A stretch of DNA of 64,000 bases. It comes from Siphonodentalium dalli (Eukaryota; Mollusca; Scaphopoda; Gadilida; Siphonodentaliidae). Positions 35,130 through 46,493 of the stretch are shown here, one piece after another. The position numbers were made by a program, and so were the translations under genes. Within the stretch, counting starts at the first letter, position 1; each line of letters opens with the position of its first letter. The notes below the pieces were generated by a model that was given only the letters and a program-made list of their open reading frames with translations, was not told the origin of the DNA and ran no database searches. Location of the stretch: NCBI GenBank assembly GCA_032622095.1, contig CP136063.1:7917814-7981813 (forward strand), written 5' to 3'.

Positions 35130-36320
35130 GGGGTGGTGTCTTACCCCCCAACTTTGGTCAAAATTTTCAACAGTTGGAAATTTCATACCTGCCAAAACAT
35201 TAGTTGGAAATTTCACACCAACAATATGTTGAAAATGTTCTTGTAGTTTGATTTTCAAACAATATAATGGGGGGAAGTAATTGTTTTTGGACCAATATTT
35301 GCATATTTTCCATTTTTTTGTCAAAATTTTGGACTGATATGGTCATCAGTTGGAAATGTTCCAACCTTATGAGGGTGATAGGTTGGAAATTTCCAACACT
35401 TGGAAAGGTTGTGTCCGGGTCCCTGTCCCTCCCCTTTCGCCAGTCAAAACCTGCTAGTTAATTTAACCAAATGTATGACAATATTGTTTTCTTAACATTG
35501 TCATTGGAATTGCCATCAGTTGGAAATTTTCCAACCTACCGCTATTCTCAAAGTAATTGACCATAAAAACGGGGTGATACCCCGGTCATGACCGCGGTGA
35601 TACCGGTAATAAACGGTAGCGGTATCGAGATTGTCACGGCGGTGGAGTTACGGTATTGGGCGATAATGATACCGCAGTCTTTTAGCGGGCACCGCATTAA
35701 TTTTTTTGAATACCGCGGTCTTTTAGCGGGCACCGCATTAATTTTTTGGAATACCGCGGTGATTTTCATGGAACTCTGTGAGGGGAGGTATTTACTCCCA
35801 CATACTTGTTCGCATTAACAAGCAGTATCAGTACCGCGGTATTGGAGGATACTGCGGTATAGTACCGCGGTATTAACAGGGTGACACCACGTTATTGGTG
35901 GTCAATTACTTTAAGTATAGCGGTAAGTGGGTGTGTCAGGTTTGAAATTTCCAACTCTATAGGAAGGCTTGAGGCTAGTTAGATGCTTAAGGATTTTGCG
36001 ATTTTCTTGTTCAGATTTCAAAAATTTTCCACACCGGGCCGAACCATGGTCGGACCGGTGTGTCATTGACCCTCCCCTGTGGCCAATGCGAAATTGCCAA
36101 TTAGTTTAAGAAAATAATCAACAATTTTACTACAGTGTACATATGGTCCAACTTGTGGACTCAAATGGTCATTGGTTGGAGAATTTTCCAATTTGAGGGG
36201 GAGCATGAGGTTTGAAATTTCCAACACTAGGAAAGCTTCAGTTGAGGCAAGTCTAGATGCTTGGATTTGTGATTTTCTTGTATAGTTTTCAAAATTTTCT
36301 CACACTGAGCCGAACAACCA
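35130..36320 (+). repeat. Diverged repeats around GGTTGGAAATTTCCAAC
   Basis: The near-palindrome GTTGGAAATTTCCAAC recurs at about 35170, 35204, 35348, 35380, 35518, 35945, 36176 and 36212. The longer blocks 35940-36060 and 36205-36325 align with each other (TGATTTTCTTGT..AG.TTTCAAAA.TTT). The array is split by the ACCGCGGT element at 35537. Its last block also occurs in copy A at 9985-10240. Confidence 0.6.
35537..35925 (-). mobile_element. TA-flanked ACCGCGGT element, copy 4, reverse
   Basis: Both TIRs are intact (TACCGCTATTCTCAAAGTAA at left, TTACTTTAAGTATAGCGGTA at right). A ~46-bp internal piece with CTTTTAGCGGGCACCGC is tandemly duplicated (35678-35760). The element is inserted in the TTGGAAATTTCC array and is missing from C because of the deletion there. 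Confidence 0.87.
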
Positions 36321-36507
36321 TGGTCAGCCGACTTGTCCTGGTCTCTTGCCCGTAGCCGTGTGCATTTGTCTGGAGTTAGACCACTAGATGTTAGGATTTA
36401 TGCAATTTTGGTTAAAATATCTTAATGTTCTCATACCGGGAATATACCGGTAGAACCATGCTTTATGAATACATGTATATAGGATATTAGGCCTGAACAC
36501 CGAGGTG

Positions 36508-36632
36508 CAAGGGGGGGGGGGGGCTGCAAATGAAATTATGGAAAACTTGTGTTTGGTCTGATTCAGATTTCAAGGGGGGGGGGGGGGTGCAGTTGGAATT
36601 TCCCCAAGGTGGATACCCCCCCCCCCCCCCCA
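36508..36632. repeat. G tract and C tract pair
   Basis: Two G runs (36511-36523 and 36574-36587) and a C run (36616-36631) are separated by TGCAGTTGGAATTTCCCC. The second G run and the C run can pair as a hairpin. This is where the deletion in C ends. Confidence 0.7.
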
Positions 36633-37134
36633 ACGGAGACCATCTAGCCAAGTCCCTGTTTCTGATATGCCACATCCTTGTCCCTGATACATGCATGAAA
36701 CCCAAGAAGGTTTCATGCATGTATATCATGGTTATGTTTGGTATTAGGCTATTAGCATTATTCTTCAAACTGGGATGAACAGTTGTATTTCCACATGTTT
36801 TGATAAACAATTTGGTTAAAGCAATATATCACCTAGCAAATATAAAAAATAATATCAAATAATCTGAAATGTGTTGACTGTTGTTCCATGTAGTCTGTAG
36901 AATACTCAAATGTGATTATGTGACTAGATCATGTGACTATATAATATGAAAATGAATGTTAATAAAAACTTTAGCACTTTGCCTATCCCTAGAAATGTGA
37001 TTACATGTACATGTATGTTGACACATTTCTTGATTAATGACACTTATGATAAATTCAAATAGTATCGTTATCTTCATTATGCACTGTTCTATTAAAATCT
37101 CGCGCAATAAACTATTTAGGGATTGGGTGTCCCG

Positions 37135-37250
37135 GGGGTGGCTAGGGAATTTTTATTTTTTCATTTTTTATCCAGTTGCAGAAATATTGAACAACACAGT
37201 GGAAATACAATGTACATGTTTACATTAAGATTGAATAAAAGATCGAACTT
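37135..37250. repeat. Second arm of the diverged inverted repeat
   Basis: Reverse complement of 33510-33670 at moderate identity (see that entry). In C the sequence stops at 37139 (C position 57875). Confidence 0.6.
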
Positions 37251-38026
37251 GGTTTATGCTTAAGTGTGTGATTTGTTATTCAAATTTTCATACATTTGGT
37301 TACATGTACATGTATATTACTTGGCATGAAATTGATGTCACTCACGTTTCGTGAGAATTTTACCCACAATACCACCATTACACCAGTACTTGTATTGTGA
37401 TGATTACATGTACATCCTACGGTATTGTCTTGCACAAATTTTCCAAACAAACAAAATGTCAACAGAATTATTGCGCTCTGCATAGCGAAAATAGTCCATG
37501 CAGGGCGTGTCCACATCACGCGATGTTGTTTTCGCCCTTGCAAGTTGCAATGATATGCATCCATCCACAGTAGAAATAATTGTACTTGAGTCAGATTAAC
37601 TAAACCGTTATGTACAAATTTTTTATGTTTACACTGAAATGCTAATTTGAAGAGAGTTAATAAGTGTAACGTACATGTATGTAAGACAAATCAGCAATGC
37701 ATATACATGTATATTCACATCTATAAATTAAATTTGAAATCAAGTTACTACATGTAGTACCATGTATCTTCGATAGGTTTGTGTAATGTCAGTCACGATA
37801 ACAATCATAACATATGCCAAATTCGGAACAATACAATATTTGAGTGCACACATACATGTACATGTAGCAGTAAGAACTAAGATTTTATAGTTACATGAAG
37901 ATTTGTAGCTCACAACATACCGCTAACATTGAATCTGGAAAAAGTTCTTTGAATGTTATGTCAGTCACATGGAATTGCCCCAATGTTACTATTTACATGT
38001 ACATACATGTATACATATACAGTATA

Positions 38027-39284
38027 TAGTGCCCTGCGAAGCTTCGATTTGGTGTCGACATCGGCGGTCAGATTCGGAATCGATACCGAATCGGTTCTCC
38101 GATTCGTATATTTTCGAATCGGCCCATTAATTTCAGTTTATGGGGACACACAACTAAACTGTTGATTTATAGAGGTCGACTCAATTGATTGGGCAATTGC
38201 CGCAATGCACCGTGTTTTCACGTCTGGAGGTCTCGTCGGCGCTGCGTCAAGCTCTGCCAGCGAACCAATCACTCCTACCGGTATGCGTTCCGAAGTGTGA
38301 AGCACAGCAAAGGGACGCAACTTGTGGATTGACACTGCGTGTGATGTAATTTAGAGTTTTATCTAGACTAGTTAGGCGATTACTTGTTTTTTGTTGTTGA
38401 AATGTTGGGGTACAATATTGCAATATATAAGTGACTACAATCACTATATACAGGTCAAAAGTCATGACCTCAAAGGTCTATATAGATGTAGTATATAATT
38501 TTATATAGTTTGTGTTAACTTTCCAATTAGGTGTGTTTTGTGTCATGACTATACTAGGTGCACATTAATACATTTTAATCACCCCACACTGTTTATATCC
38601 ATGATCCACCTATAATAGCATGTTTTGAAGGTCCATCGCATAAATACATTCCGACCGACAAGCAAGCCAGGTAATGCCATCTTTTATTAAATTCAAGGAT
38701 AAAACGCACATGATTATTACATAGAGTTACCTCTGTCAAACTGAATGCATTATTACAAGTAGACATCAGGGTACTGATATGGTGGGCCATGCTCATCGAT
38801 ATGCCTGCCATTGTTTATGATACAGCGTACATCAGGCCTGAAATCCTTGGAATACATTCATAGTCAATGGCGATTATCGAATTAATATACACTGTTATAT
38901 GACGTGTGTAGGGTAGTCGAATAGTGTACTAGTATATTCAGTAGTAATTATTCATTTTATAGTCGGTGTCAAGGTCTGTGCTTACTGCTTAGATGACGCA
39001 CACGTCACGTTTCGTACTAGGTGATATATAGCTTCGATTTTCAGTCGCCAAACGTTTGACTGTGAACTCTGCCAGTGTCTTGGGTCTTTGTTTCCTATTC
39101 GAAAATTTCTCAGCTTTTATGACAAACAAGTGAACAATAATTAGAATGATATCCGATAGTCAGCTATGATTTTTTTGCCGTCCAGTGCTTGTCCCGATTC
39201 GATTCGTATTCGATGTCGACATCGGACACCCGATTCGATTCGATATTCGATTCGGTTGCCGAATTTCCGATTCGCAGGGCCCTA
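38027..39284. mobile_element. hAT-type element with 8-bp target duplication ACAGTATA
   Basis: The ends TAGTGCCCTGCGAA and TTCGCAGGGCCCTA are inverted repeats with one mismatch, flanked by a perfect 8-bp duplication ACAGTATA (38019-38026 and 39285-39292). 8-bp duplications and TA-starting TIRs are diagnostic of hAT elements. The subterminal ~100 bp on each side are dense in CGATTCGAATC-type words. No transposase frame was found in the 1258 bp, so it is non-autonomous. In C the left 355 bp are deleted. Confidence 0.88.
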
Positions 39285-39314
39285 ACAGTATACTAAATAG
39301 AACTAAAAATTAAA

Positions 39315-41292
39315 GTGTCAATGACACTGTAGAGTGTCAATGACACTGTAGCTCAACTTACTAGTAGGTAGGAATCATTTAATGGTTGACAGTAAATGGA
39401 GGGATGTGGTCTGTAGGGTGTGCCAAAGGATTTAGTGATGCAAAGAATAAATTCTAAAAGTCATCTACCCCGCTGGACAAAACAAGTGTCCATTGGCACC
39501 GCGGTGTATTTGCCATTCGGCCGCGGTGTCAGAGTTTGTAACTGCAGTTGAGCACCGCGGCCGAACGGCAAGTACACCGTGGCCCAACAGCAAGTACACT
39601 GCGGCCGAAAGGCAACTACACCGCAGCCGAACGGCATGTACACCATGGTTTTAGATTTCTGGTTTGTATCGTCTTTTTTCAGTTTAATGAACGTACACCG
39701 CGGCAATTACACTATGGCCGAACGGCAAGTACACCGCGGCCCAACTGTAGTTAGCCGGTGGAGCCGCGGTGTAGTTGCATTTCAGCCACGGTGGCAACGC
39801 TAACTGCACCGCGGTTAGGTGGACACTTGTTTTGTCAAGCAGGGTACATGTCAATGTCAACATCCATGACAAATTTCATACAGATCAAAGAAACAGATTG
39901 GTCTACATGTATAACCCATGCTAATGGATTTTGTAGAAATATTTAGTCATACAAAGAGTAAAATCCAAAATGGCCATTGGTGGCCATATATTTTTGCCGA
40001 ATGACCCTAAAATGACTTGTTCCCATCAAGAGGTCACCCCGATGATCCATATGAAGTTTGGTGATGACGGTGATGATCAGATCAGGGATGTGGTATGTAG
40101 GGTGTGTCAAAGTATTTAGAGATGCAAAGAGTAAAATCCAATATGGCTGCCGGCGGCCATGTTTTTTGCCGAATGATCCTAAAATGACTTGTTCCCATCT
40201 ACATGTAAATGTCAACATTCAGAAAATTTTTATGATGATCAGACAAACAGTACAGCCTGTAGCCCGCGCCAATGGATTCAAATTGGAAATCCAAGATGGC
40301 CACCAGCAGCCATGTTTTTTGGCCGAATGACCCCAAAATGACTCGTTCCCATCTACATGTCAATGTCAACATTCATGACAAATTTCATAAAGATCCGACC
40401 AAAGATACGACCTGTAGCCCGCAGGAAAGTATTTAGTGATGCAAAGAGTAAAATCCAAGATGGCTGACGGCGGCCATGTTTTTTCGCCAAATGACCCCAA
40501 AATGACTCGTTCACATCTAGAGGTCGACCCGATGATCCATATGAAGTTTGGTGATGATCGGATCAGAGATGTGGTCTGTAGGATGTGTCAAAGGATTTAG
40601 TGATGCAAAGAGTAAAATCCAAGATGGCCACCAGCGCCATGTTTTTTGGCCGAATGATCCTAAAATGACTCGTTCCCATCTACATGTCAACATTCATGAC
40701 AAATTTCATAAAGACCAGACCAAAGATACGACCTGTAGCCCGCGCCAAAGTATTTAGTGATGCAAAGAGTAAAATCCAAGATGGCTGACGGCGGCCATGT
40801 TTTTTTCTCCAAATGACTCGTTCCCATCTAGAGGTCGCCCCATATGATCCATATGAAGTTTGGTGATGATCGGATCAGAGATGTGGTCTGTAGAATGTGT
40901 CAAAGGATTTAGTGATAAAAAGAGTAAAATCCAAGATGGCCGAATGATCCTAAAATGACTCGTTCCCATCTACATGTAAATGTCAACATTCATGACAAAT
41001 TGTATGATGATCACACAAACAGTACGGCCTGTAGCCCGCGCCAATGGATTTAATTTTTAAATCCAAGATGGCCACCAGCGGCCATGTTTTTTGGCCGAAT
41101 GACCCCAAAAGACTCGTTCCCATCTAGATGTCAATGCCAACATTCATGACAAATTTCATAAAGATCAGACCATAGATACGACATGAAGCCCGCACCAAAG
41201 GAAATTGTTGACGGATGCACACACGCACGCACACACGGACGACGGATGCCAACCCTTGGCAATAGCTCAAATTTACAAAGTAAGTTGAGCTA
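39315..41292 (+). mobile_element. Helentron/pearl-like element, second locus, with nested MITE
   Basis: The left-end motif GTGTCAATGACACTGTAG occurs twice in tandem (39315, 39333), followed by CTCAACTTA. About eight ~160-bp units follow (AAGATGGC or variant near 39970 to 41066, one truncated at 40935), then GCACACACGCACGCACACAC, ACGGACGACGGATG and the hairpin at 41263-41292. A TA-flanked MITE (39468-39844) is inserted just after the left end. The units share motifs with the 29170 element but include a distinct GATGATCCATATGAAGTTTGG variant. Confidence 0.72.
39468..39844. mobile_element. TA-flanked MITE with GACAAAACAAGTGTCCA ends, copy 2
   Basis: CCCCGCTGGACAAAACAAG at left and CTTGTTTTGTCAAGCAGGG at right, with TA at 39466-39467 and 39845-39846. 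The interior is the 22-24 bp GCCGAACGGCAAGTACACCG array. Orientation is opposite to copy 1. It is nested in the 160-bp-repeat element. Confidence 0.9.
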
Positions 41293-41540
41293 ATAAAGGA
41301 AATATTTTTGGACAATAAATCGTCTAGATTTTTACAGACATGCGCAGTATGCGAGATAGAGAAGGGTGGTATGACATCGGATCAAACTGGAGCTGATCCG
41401 ATGGTCGGGAAATGATCGCTTTACATATACATATAGTGGTATTGGGGAAAGAAAAACGATAGCCTAATAAAAGTATCTATAGATAATACTAACAGATGCT
41501 TAGATTAGAAGAATGGAGTTCACAAATATGCGCACATACA

Positions 41541-42167
41541 TGTACTAGTAGGTTACCTGCTTATCTCAGTTGTTGTGTTCATATTTCACATCACAAATTG
41601 TTATCACTTTCAATTGAACTCGCCCCACAGGGTGACTATTGTTAGAATTTTGCCTAAATTTCTGGCGATGGACCAAAGTTCGAACTGGATGGAACATTGC
41701 GTTATATTTCCGACATTGAATACAAACGGGGCGAAAGAGGGATCAAGACTCAAAAGAAAGATGGCTCACCTAATTCCTCTCGTTTGTATAAAGTGTATTC
41801 AGTGTGGTCCGTTTAGAGTTGTCGTAGTCGTGGGTCGTTGTCCGTGGTCTTTATCAATGATGGCAGATGTGATGATACCGGGCAGATGAAGTAGTTTGAT
41901 TCGGCCAACCGTTCTAAATAAGATCTGAAGTCAATGTCGACTTGCCCCACTGGCGATCAAACAACGAGAGAGAGAGGGAGAGAGAGAGTCCTGTATTCCT
42001 ACACACCACAATTCTGTCACCTGATGTCGTGACCTTTCACATGATCTTTCACAACAATAGTCAACAAATACATGTGCCCAGTCCATGTGTTTTTCGTACC
42101 TCAACACAGGAAGCAAATTACTTTTCAAATTTTGATTAGCAAATAACATCACATTGACTTGATTAGA
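41541..42167 (+). other. Low-copy stretch with 104-codon frame and GA tract
   Basis: The frame at 41575-41889 includes an internal Met at 41669 (MDQSSNW) and a cysteine pair (CIKCIQC). I do not recognise it, and there is no splice or codon signal to decide. A (GA)-rich tract lies at 41964-41989. The first 50 bp still resemble repeat O. Confidence 0.25.
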
Positions 42168-42169
42168 TA

Positions 42170-42923
42170 CCCTGCTGGACAAAACAAGTGTCCACTTAAC
42201 CACGGTGCGATCAGTGTTGCCACCGCGGCCGAAATGCAACAACACTGCGGCTCCACCGGCTAATTACAGTTGGGCCGCAGTGTACTTGCCATTCGGCCAT
42301 GGTGTACCCCGCTGGACAAAACAAGTGTCCATTGGTACCGCGGTGTATTTGCCAATCGGCCGTGGTGTCAGAGTTTTTAACTGCAGTTGAGCACCGCGGC
42401 CGAACGGCAAGTACACCGTGGCCCAACAGCAAGTACACTGCGGCCGAAAGGCAACTACACCGCAGCCGAACGGCATGTACACCGTGGTTAGATTTCTGGT
42501 TTGTATCGTCTTTTTTCAGTTTAATGAACGTACACCGCGGCAATTACACCATGGCCGAACGGCAAGTACACCGCGGCCCAACTGTAGCCGGTGGAGCCGC
42601 GGTGTAGTTGCATTTCAGCCACGGTGGCAACGCTAACTGCACCGCGGTTAGGTGGACAGGGTAGTTGCCGCGGTGTACGTTCATTAAACTGAAAAAAGAG
42701 GATACAAACCAGAAATCTAACCACGGTGTACATGCCATTCGGCCGCGTTGTAGTTGCCTTTCGGCCATGGTGTACTTGCCGTTCGGCCAAAAGTGTACTT
42801 GCCTTCGGCCGCAGTGTACTTGCCGTTCGGCCGCGATGCTCAACCGCAGTTACAAACGCTGACACCGCGGCCGAACGGCAAATACACCGCGGTGCCAATG
42901 GACACTTGTTTTGTCGAGCGGGG
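42170..42923. mobile_element. TA-flanked MITE copy 3, split by another copy of itself
   Basis: The outer element runs 42170-42304 and 42664-42923, with TA at 42168-42169 and 42924-42925. It is in the orientation of copy 1 at 24211. At CATGGTG-TA it is interrupted by the inner element (42307-42661). Copy 1 reads CATGGTGTAATTGCCGCGG there without interruption, so the inserted element duplicated TA. Confidence 0.9.
42307..42661. mobile_element. TA-flanked MITE copy 4, nested in copy 3
   Basis: It has an intact left TIR (CCCCGCTGGACAAAACAAG) and is oriented like copy 2. Its right TIR lost about 15 bp (GTGGACAGGG in place of GTGGACACTTG...CAGGG), leaving the terminal GGG and the TA (42662-42663). 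The deletion must follow insertion because both TAs are present. Confidence 0.88.
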
Positions 42924-42925
42924 TA

Positions 42926-43225
42926 GCATTGTTCTAAAATCATTATTAATCATATAAAATTCATACCAAAATGGATAGCTTTTATCCACATTTGGGTAGC
43001 AAATTGCGATGCAATACCAGTTAATTTTCTCCCTGCCTCAACATTCATCACACTATTGTCGTTATTTATTTTGTCATATTTTCTCAATAAAAGGTACTAC
43101 CGCTAGCAATGAACTTACATGTAAATTGTAATTCATATTCACTATTCTCGTTTACATTACCAGTACCGGTAATCGAAAGACACAGCAACAATTTCTTTTT
43201 CAATTACGACAATAATGCTTTAGGC
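42926..43225. repeat. Spacer with a diverged fragment of the segmental duplication
   Basis: 43075-43190 (TCAATAAAAGGTACTACCGC ... GTAATCGAAAGAC) aligns at moderate identity with 27390-27485 of copy B. 43190-43225 resembles repeat O (TTACGACAATAATGCTTTAGG). Confidence 0.5.
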
Positions 43226-43345
43226 TAGTGCTGGGCGGTTTCCCGATTAATCGACAATACCCGGTTAAAATTTCAATATCGTCAGTAATATCGTCTAATC
43301 TAAAATAATCGTAATATCGTCGGCAATCAGTGGGTGCCATCCAAT
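43226..43345. mobile_element. Left end of a hAT-like element (TAGTGCTGGGCGGTT)
   Basis: TAGTGCTGGGCGGTTTCCC followed by AATATCGT-rich subterminal repeats resembles hAT ends. It interrupts repeat-O-like sequence at CTTTAGGC. No matching right end was found before 44230, so the element is truncated or the end has diverged. Confidence 0.45.
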
Positions 43346-44231
43346 CATAAGCATATATACAAATAAATAGTTTAACTCAAGCCTAAATCGAGTTATTTAA
43401 GTTTTAAATTCCAACTAAATCCCGTGTCCTATTTTTTCAATATTCAATCATCATAGTAAACAACGTTTATTTAGAACGACTAACGAGATTGGGGGAATAT
43501 GAAAACCCAGAATACGTCCCTCTTTCGCTCTCCGTCTTTCCTGCGAAATATTTATTACAAGAGAATTCACCAAATGAATCGACGACTGATCAGGTGATAG
43601 ATCGATATGAATGTCAGTCATGCCACGCCTCTTCCATCAGTACAACGATGCACATGCACCGTCAATCAAAATAATAAATGGGCGAAGATACCGCCCTCTT
43701 CTCGTCTAGAAGAAACCACTCACTGCGATTGGTTAAAACCAATTGTATAGAATTAGAGCTTCAAACCCGCCCAACAATACATGATGTCCTTGCTTGGCTG
43801 AATTCCAAAAGTTATGTACTACGTGTGTTTGGACTTCGCTAAAAGACTGAACATCATTGTCAAATTTGTCTTGACGGTAAACCACATATCCAGTTGTCAA
43901 GCGACGCAAGTGTCATCGGGAATAGCATATATATTTACTCAACATAGTTGAACATATCGAGTTAGAAAAGGATACTATAGTATAGAACACTTTTAGTTTT
44001 GGCATATACGAGATAATGGTTTTATTAATTACCGGTATCTACCAGAATTTGTCAAGTCACCGGAACGAAATTGTCCGAATAGCGGAATTTAACCAGTGAA
44101 TTTACTTTTCATTCCGAATATCGATCGAGCATGAGGTTGTCACTGGTTGAGTGGTTGCATACCGGGTATGTTATTCCCGATGCCAACTTGTCAAAACTAA
44201 TGACAATGATGTGATTCTAGCGAACAGTGAG
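43346..44231. other. Low-copy sequence, nothing firm
   Basis: A 61-codon frame (43489-43674) ends in YECQSC and an HMH cluster, but the spacing does not fit a C2H2 finger. No splice sites support it. No TIR or repeat was recognised. Confidence 0.35.
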
Positions 44232-44252
44232 CACTTGTTTTGTCCAGCAGGG
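44232..44252. mobile_element. Solo TIR of the GACAAAACAAG MITE
   Basis: CACTTGTTTTGTCCAGCAGGG followed by TA is one terminal repeat without the rest of the element. Confidence 0.65.
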
Positions 44253-44254
44253 TA

Positions 44255-44357
44255 AGCATGTCCGACGACATCGCAATCGTGTGAACAAACTATCTACGAT
44301 CTCATCGGGCCCCGATTCCCCAACTTACGATTGAATCGTGGTCGTCTGAACGTACAC
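44255..44357. mobile_element. Right-end fragment of TWA-flanked family
   Basis: CCAACTTACGATTGAATCG...CGTCTGAACGTACAC followed by TTA (44358-44360) is a right end. Its left part is missing and it abuts the solo TIR. Confidence 0.6.
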
Positions 44358-44399
44358 TTAGGTCATTTGCCATGTGTTTATATCTAACTCAAAATAACA

Positions 44400-44482
44400 C
44401 CGATTCGAAAATATTCGGTGTCGAGCTTGAATCATGTCCCTGATATTGACATCGAATCGAATCTGGAATATTTGCAGGTCCC
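44400..44482. mobile_element. Degenerate hAT end related to the 38027 element
   Basis: CCGATTCGAAAATATTCGGTGTCGA ... CATCGAATCGAATCTGG ... TTTGCAGGTCCCTA echoes the right subterminal region and terminus of the 38027-39284 element with several changes. Confidence 0.4.
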
Positions 44483-44529
44483 TATGTTGACACCTATCAA
44501 TAGTTGTTGAATGAATATCAGTAAAGTAA

Positions 44530-44855
44530 GTGAACATTCAGACGACCATGAATTTCAATCATAAGTGGAGGAATCGGGCCCGACGAGATCGTGGATAGTT
44601 TGTTCATACGATTGCGATGTTGTCGTACATTCAGATTCTGATATTGATATCGTATGTTGTTCCTAAAGCATGTGATTGACTACCCTACCGTCATTTCCAG
44701 CTACGAATTTTACATACATACTACCAAGGATATGCCACGATTTTGCATCTAAAGACTAAAATCAAACAGTGCTTGATATTATTTTTGACCTACGATTTTG
44801 ACATGAGCAATTGAGCATACATGTACGATTGTATCGTGGTCGTCTGAACGTTCAC
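44530..44855. mobile_element. TAA-flanked element with GTGAACRTTCAG ends (Harbinger-like)
   Basis: The left end GTGAACATTCAGACGACCAT and the right end, in reverse complement GTGAACGTTCAGACGACCAC, match at 18 of 20 positions. TAA lies on both sides (44527-44529, 44856-44858). A 3-bp TWA duplication suggests PIF/Harbinger mobilisation. Its 326 bp contain no frame. Confidence 0.8.
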
Positions 44856-44858
44856 TAA

Positions 44859-45916
44859 GATCACCATGAATGAACTTTGACACTGTGCTCAGAATGACAT
44901 ACCACATGTTGCATCGAATTTTCGCAATGCAATTTTTGTGTTGTTTTCATTTTCAAAATTTTGCCTGTCATCACGTTAAAAGTATCTACAGATGCTTAGA
45001 AGAATTGAGTTCACAAATATGCACACATAGCTTACCTGCTTATCTCAGTTGTTGTGTTCATATTATCTGATTATCACATAATATTCTTCGCTGATCATGT
45101 TCGCGAAAATTATTTCTGTGGCAGAACTATTTATTTTTTTGTGATTGCGTATTAATTTATAGCACAAACTCACATCTCTTCGCTCGTTCAGCCGTTGTTG
45201 ATAGAAATACATAACATTTTCAATACTTATAATTACATAAATAGTTTGTTTCGTACACTCACAGAATAGTATGGGTTTAAATGGTTAATACGTTTGGAAC
45301 TATATGTTGTTATCTTCCAATTTTATTTATTGATTTTAGATTGTATCGATGAACTTAAATTGAAGCACTCAATCGAATCTTATAGTATTGTTTATAGGTT
45401 TGAACTTTGTGAATATTGCATCAATCTTTCAGGCGAAAATACCGATAGAAAATTGAAGATATTCTCTACATGTGCATTCATGCGGCTGGAATTGATTTTC
45501 TGGGCAAATGTTTTTAATATTTTTTTTTATTTTGTAAACAAAACTTTGTCATAGCAATTTAATTCACGCTTTGTTAAAACTCTAGCGCTTTAGTTTGATA
45601 TGTTTCCAATTATAATCCAATAGAGTGACTAGACCTGATAGAAATGCAGTATAAACTAGCTACTTGCCCTTATAAATAACAAAACACATCAATGTTTGTA
45701 TGACGTTTATATAAATAGGAGAATGTTGCACATCGACTGATTTGTGTTGGCCTCTTGACAGCCGATTACGACAATAATGCTTTAGGCCCACCGATCCTAT
45801 GTCCTACATTCGTGCTATCCAAAATTCAAAATCCAAGGGTCGTATTACTTAAAAATTGGTGACGTCACAAAATCAGATATAGCCTATATACGACCCAAAG
45901 CATCTTTGGTTCGTTA
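44859..45916 (+). repeat. Dispersed repeat O, copy 2
   Basis: Diverged copy of 25200-26365, ending TCTTTGGTTCGTTA. It includes the CRE palindrome at 45859-45868. The TTAA MITE sits four bases beyond its end, and the segmental duplication does not follow here. Confidence 0.8.
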
Positions 45917-45920
45917 TTAC

Positions 45921-46308
45921 TTAACCCTTTACCCAACAGAACGGCCCTGTGCCAATGCATTCTCTTATATATGCGAGTCGACCATAGGTCGCCTCGCATA
46001 TATAAAAGAATGCATTGGCTTAACACATTAAAAATTATAAAATTGTTAAAGAATGTAAGAAAAAATGGTAAAAAGATTTTTTTTAGGCCAATGCATTCTC
46101 TTATATATGCGAGGCGACCTATGGTCGACTCGCATATATAAGAGAATGCATTGGCACAGGGCATAACTGTAACTATCACAATGTGGTCAAGGAGCCGGTT
46201 CCAATGATATCCATATTTGTATGGTTTTATTGAGACAGACCGAAGATATTTTAGGCTGTTGAAGCTTTATTTGGCCGGTTTTGGCCGGTTTGTTGGGTAA
46301 AGGGTTAA
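45921..46308. mobile_element. TTAA-flanked MITE (piggyBac-like), full copy with two hairpins
   Basis: CCCTTTACCCAACA TIRs lie between TTAA at 45921-45924 and 46305-46308. It carries two hairpins: 45954-46020 and 46089-46155. Each pairs with itself, and the second is also the reverse complement of the first (GCGAGTCGACCATAGGTCGC against GCGACCTATGGTCGACTCGC), so either arm can pair in more than one way. A GGCCGGTTTTGGCCGGTTT direct repeat lies near the right end. No gene. Confidence 0.88.
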
Positions 46309-46493
46309 TGCTTGTTTGAAATGGAAGAAACTGTTATAAATTTACTTCAACTTGAAGAATACCATACCTTACATGTATGTTGTTACATGCAAGTACCAGA
46401 ATAAATTTCATTCACATGAAGCGGCCCTTCTTATTTTATACACCAACTGTCCCCAAGTTACTAATAAGGTGCATGGCGGGTATTTGTACTAGT

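Larger units (their letters stand above)
26381..41540 (+). repeat. Segmental duplication, copy B (longest)
   Basis: About 15 kb shared with C (49758-61040) with only scattered single-base and small indel differences. B holds two stretches absent from C: 33728 to about 36573, and 37140-38381. Both ends lie in or next to repeat O sequence (26280-26380 on the left; 41470-41590 on the right resembles 25420-25530). All ORFs inside are repeat shadows; no gene was recognised. Confidence 0.92.

Noticed and set aside
42521-42943. 140-codon minus frame and overlapping frames in the nested MITEs
   Set aside because: Several frames are open on both strands over the GCCGAACGGCAAGTACACCG array, as expected from a short GC-rich repeat. 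The same frames appear in other MITE copies only through shared sequence.
43489-43674. 61-codon frame ending in a C-x2-C and H-rich stretch as a zinc finger
   Set aside because: Cysteine-histidine spacing does not fit C2H2 or BED fingers, and there is no splice or element context to support it.
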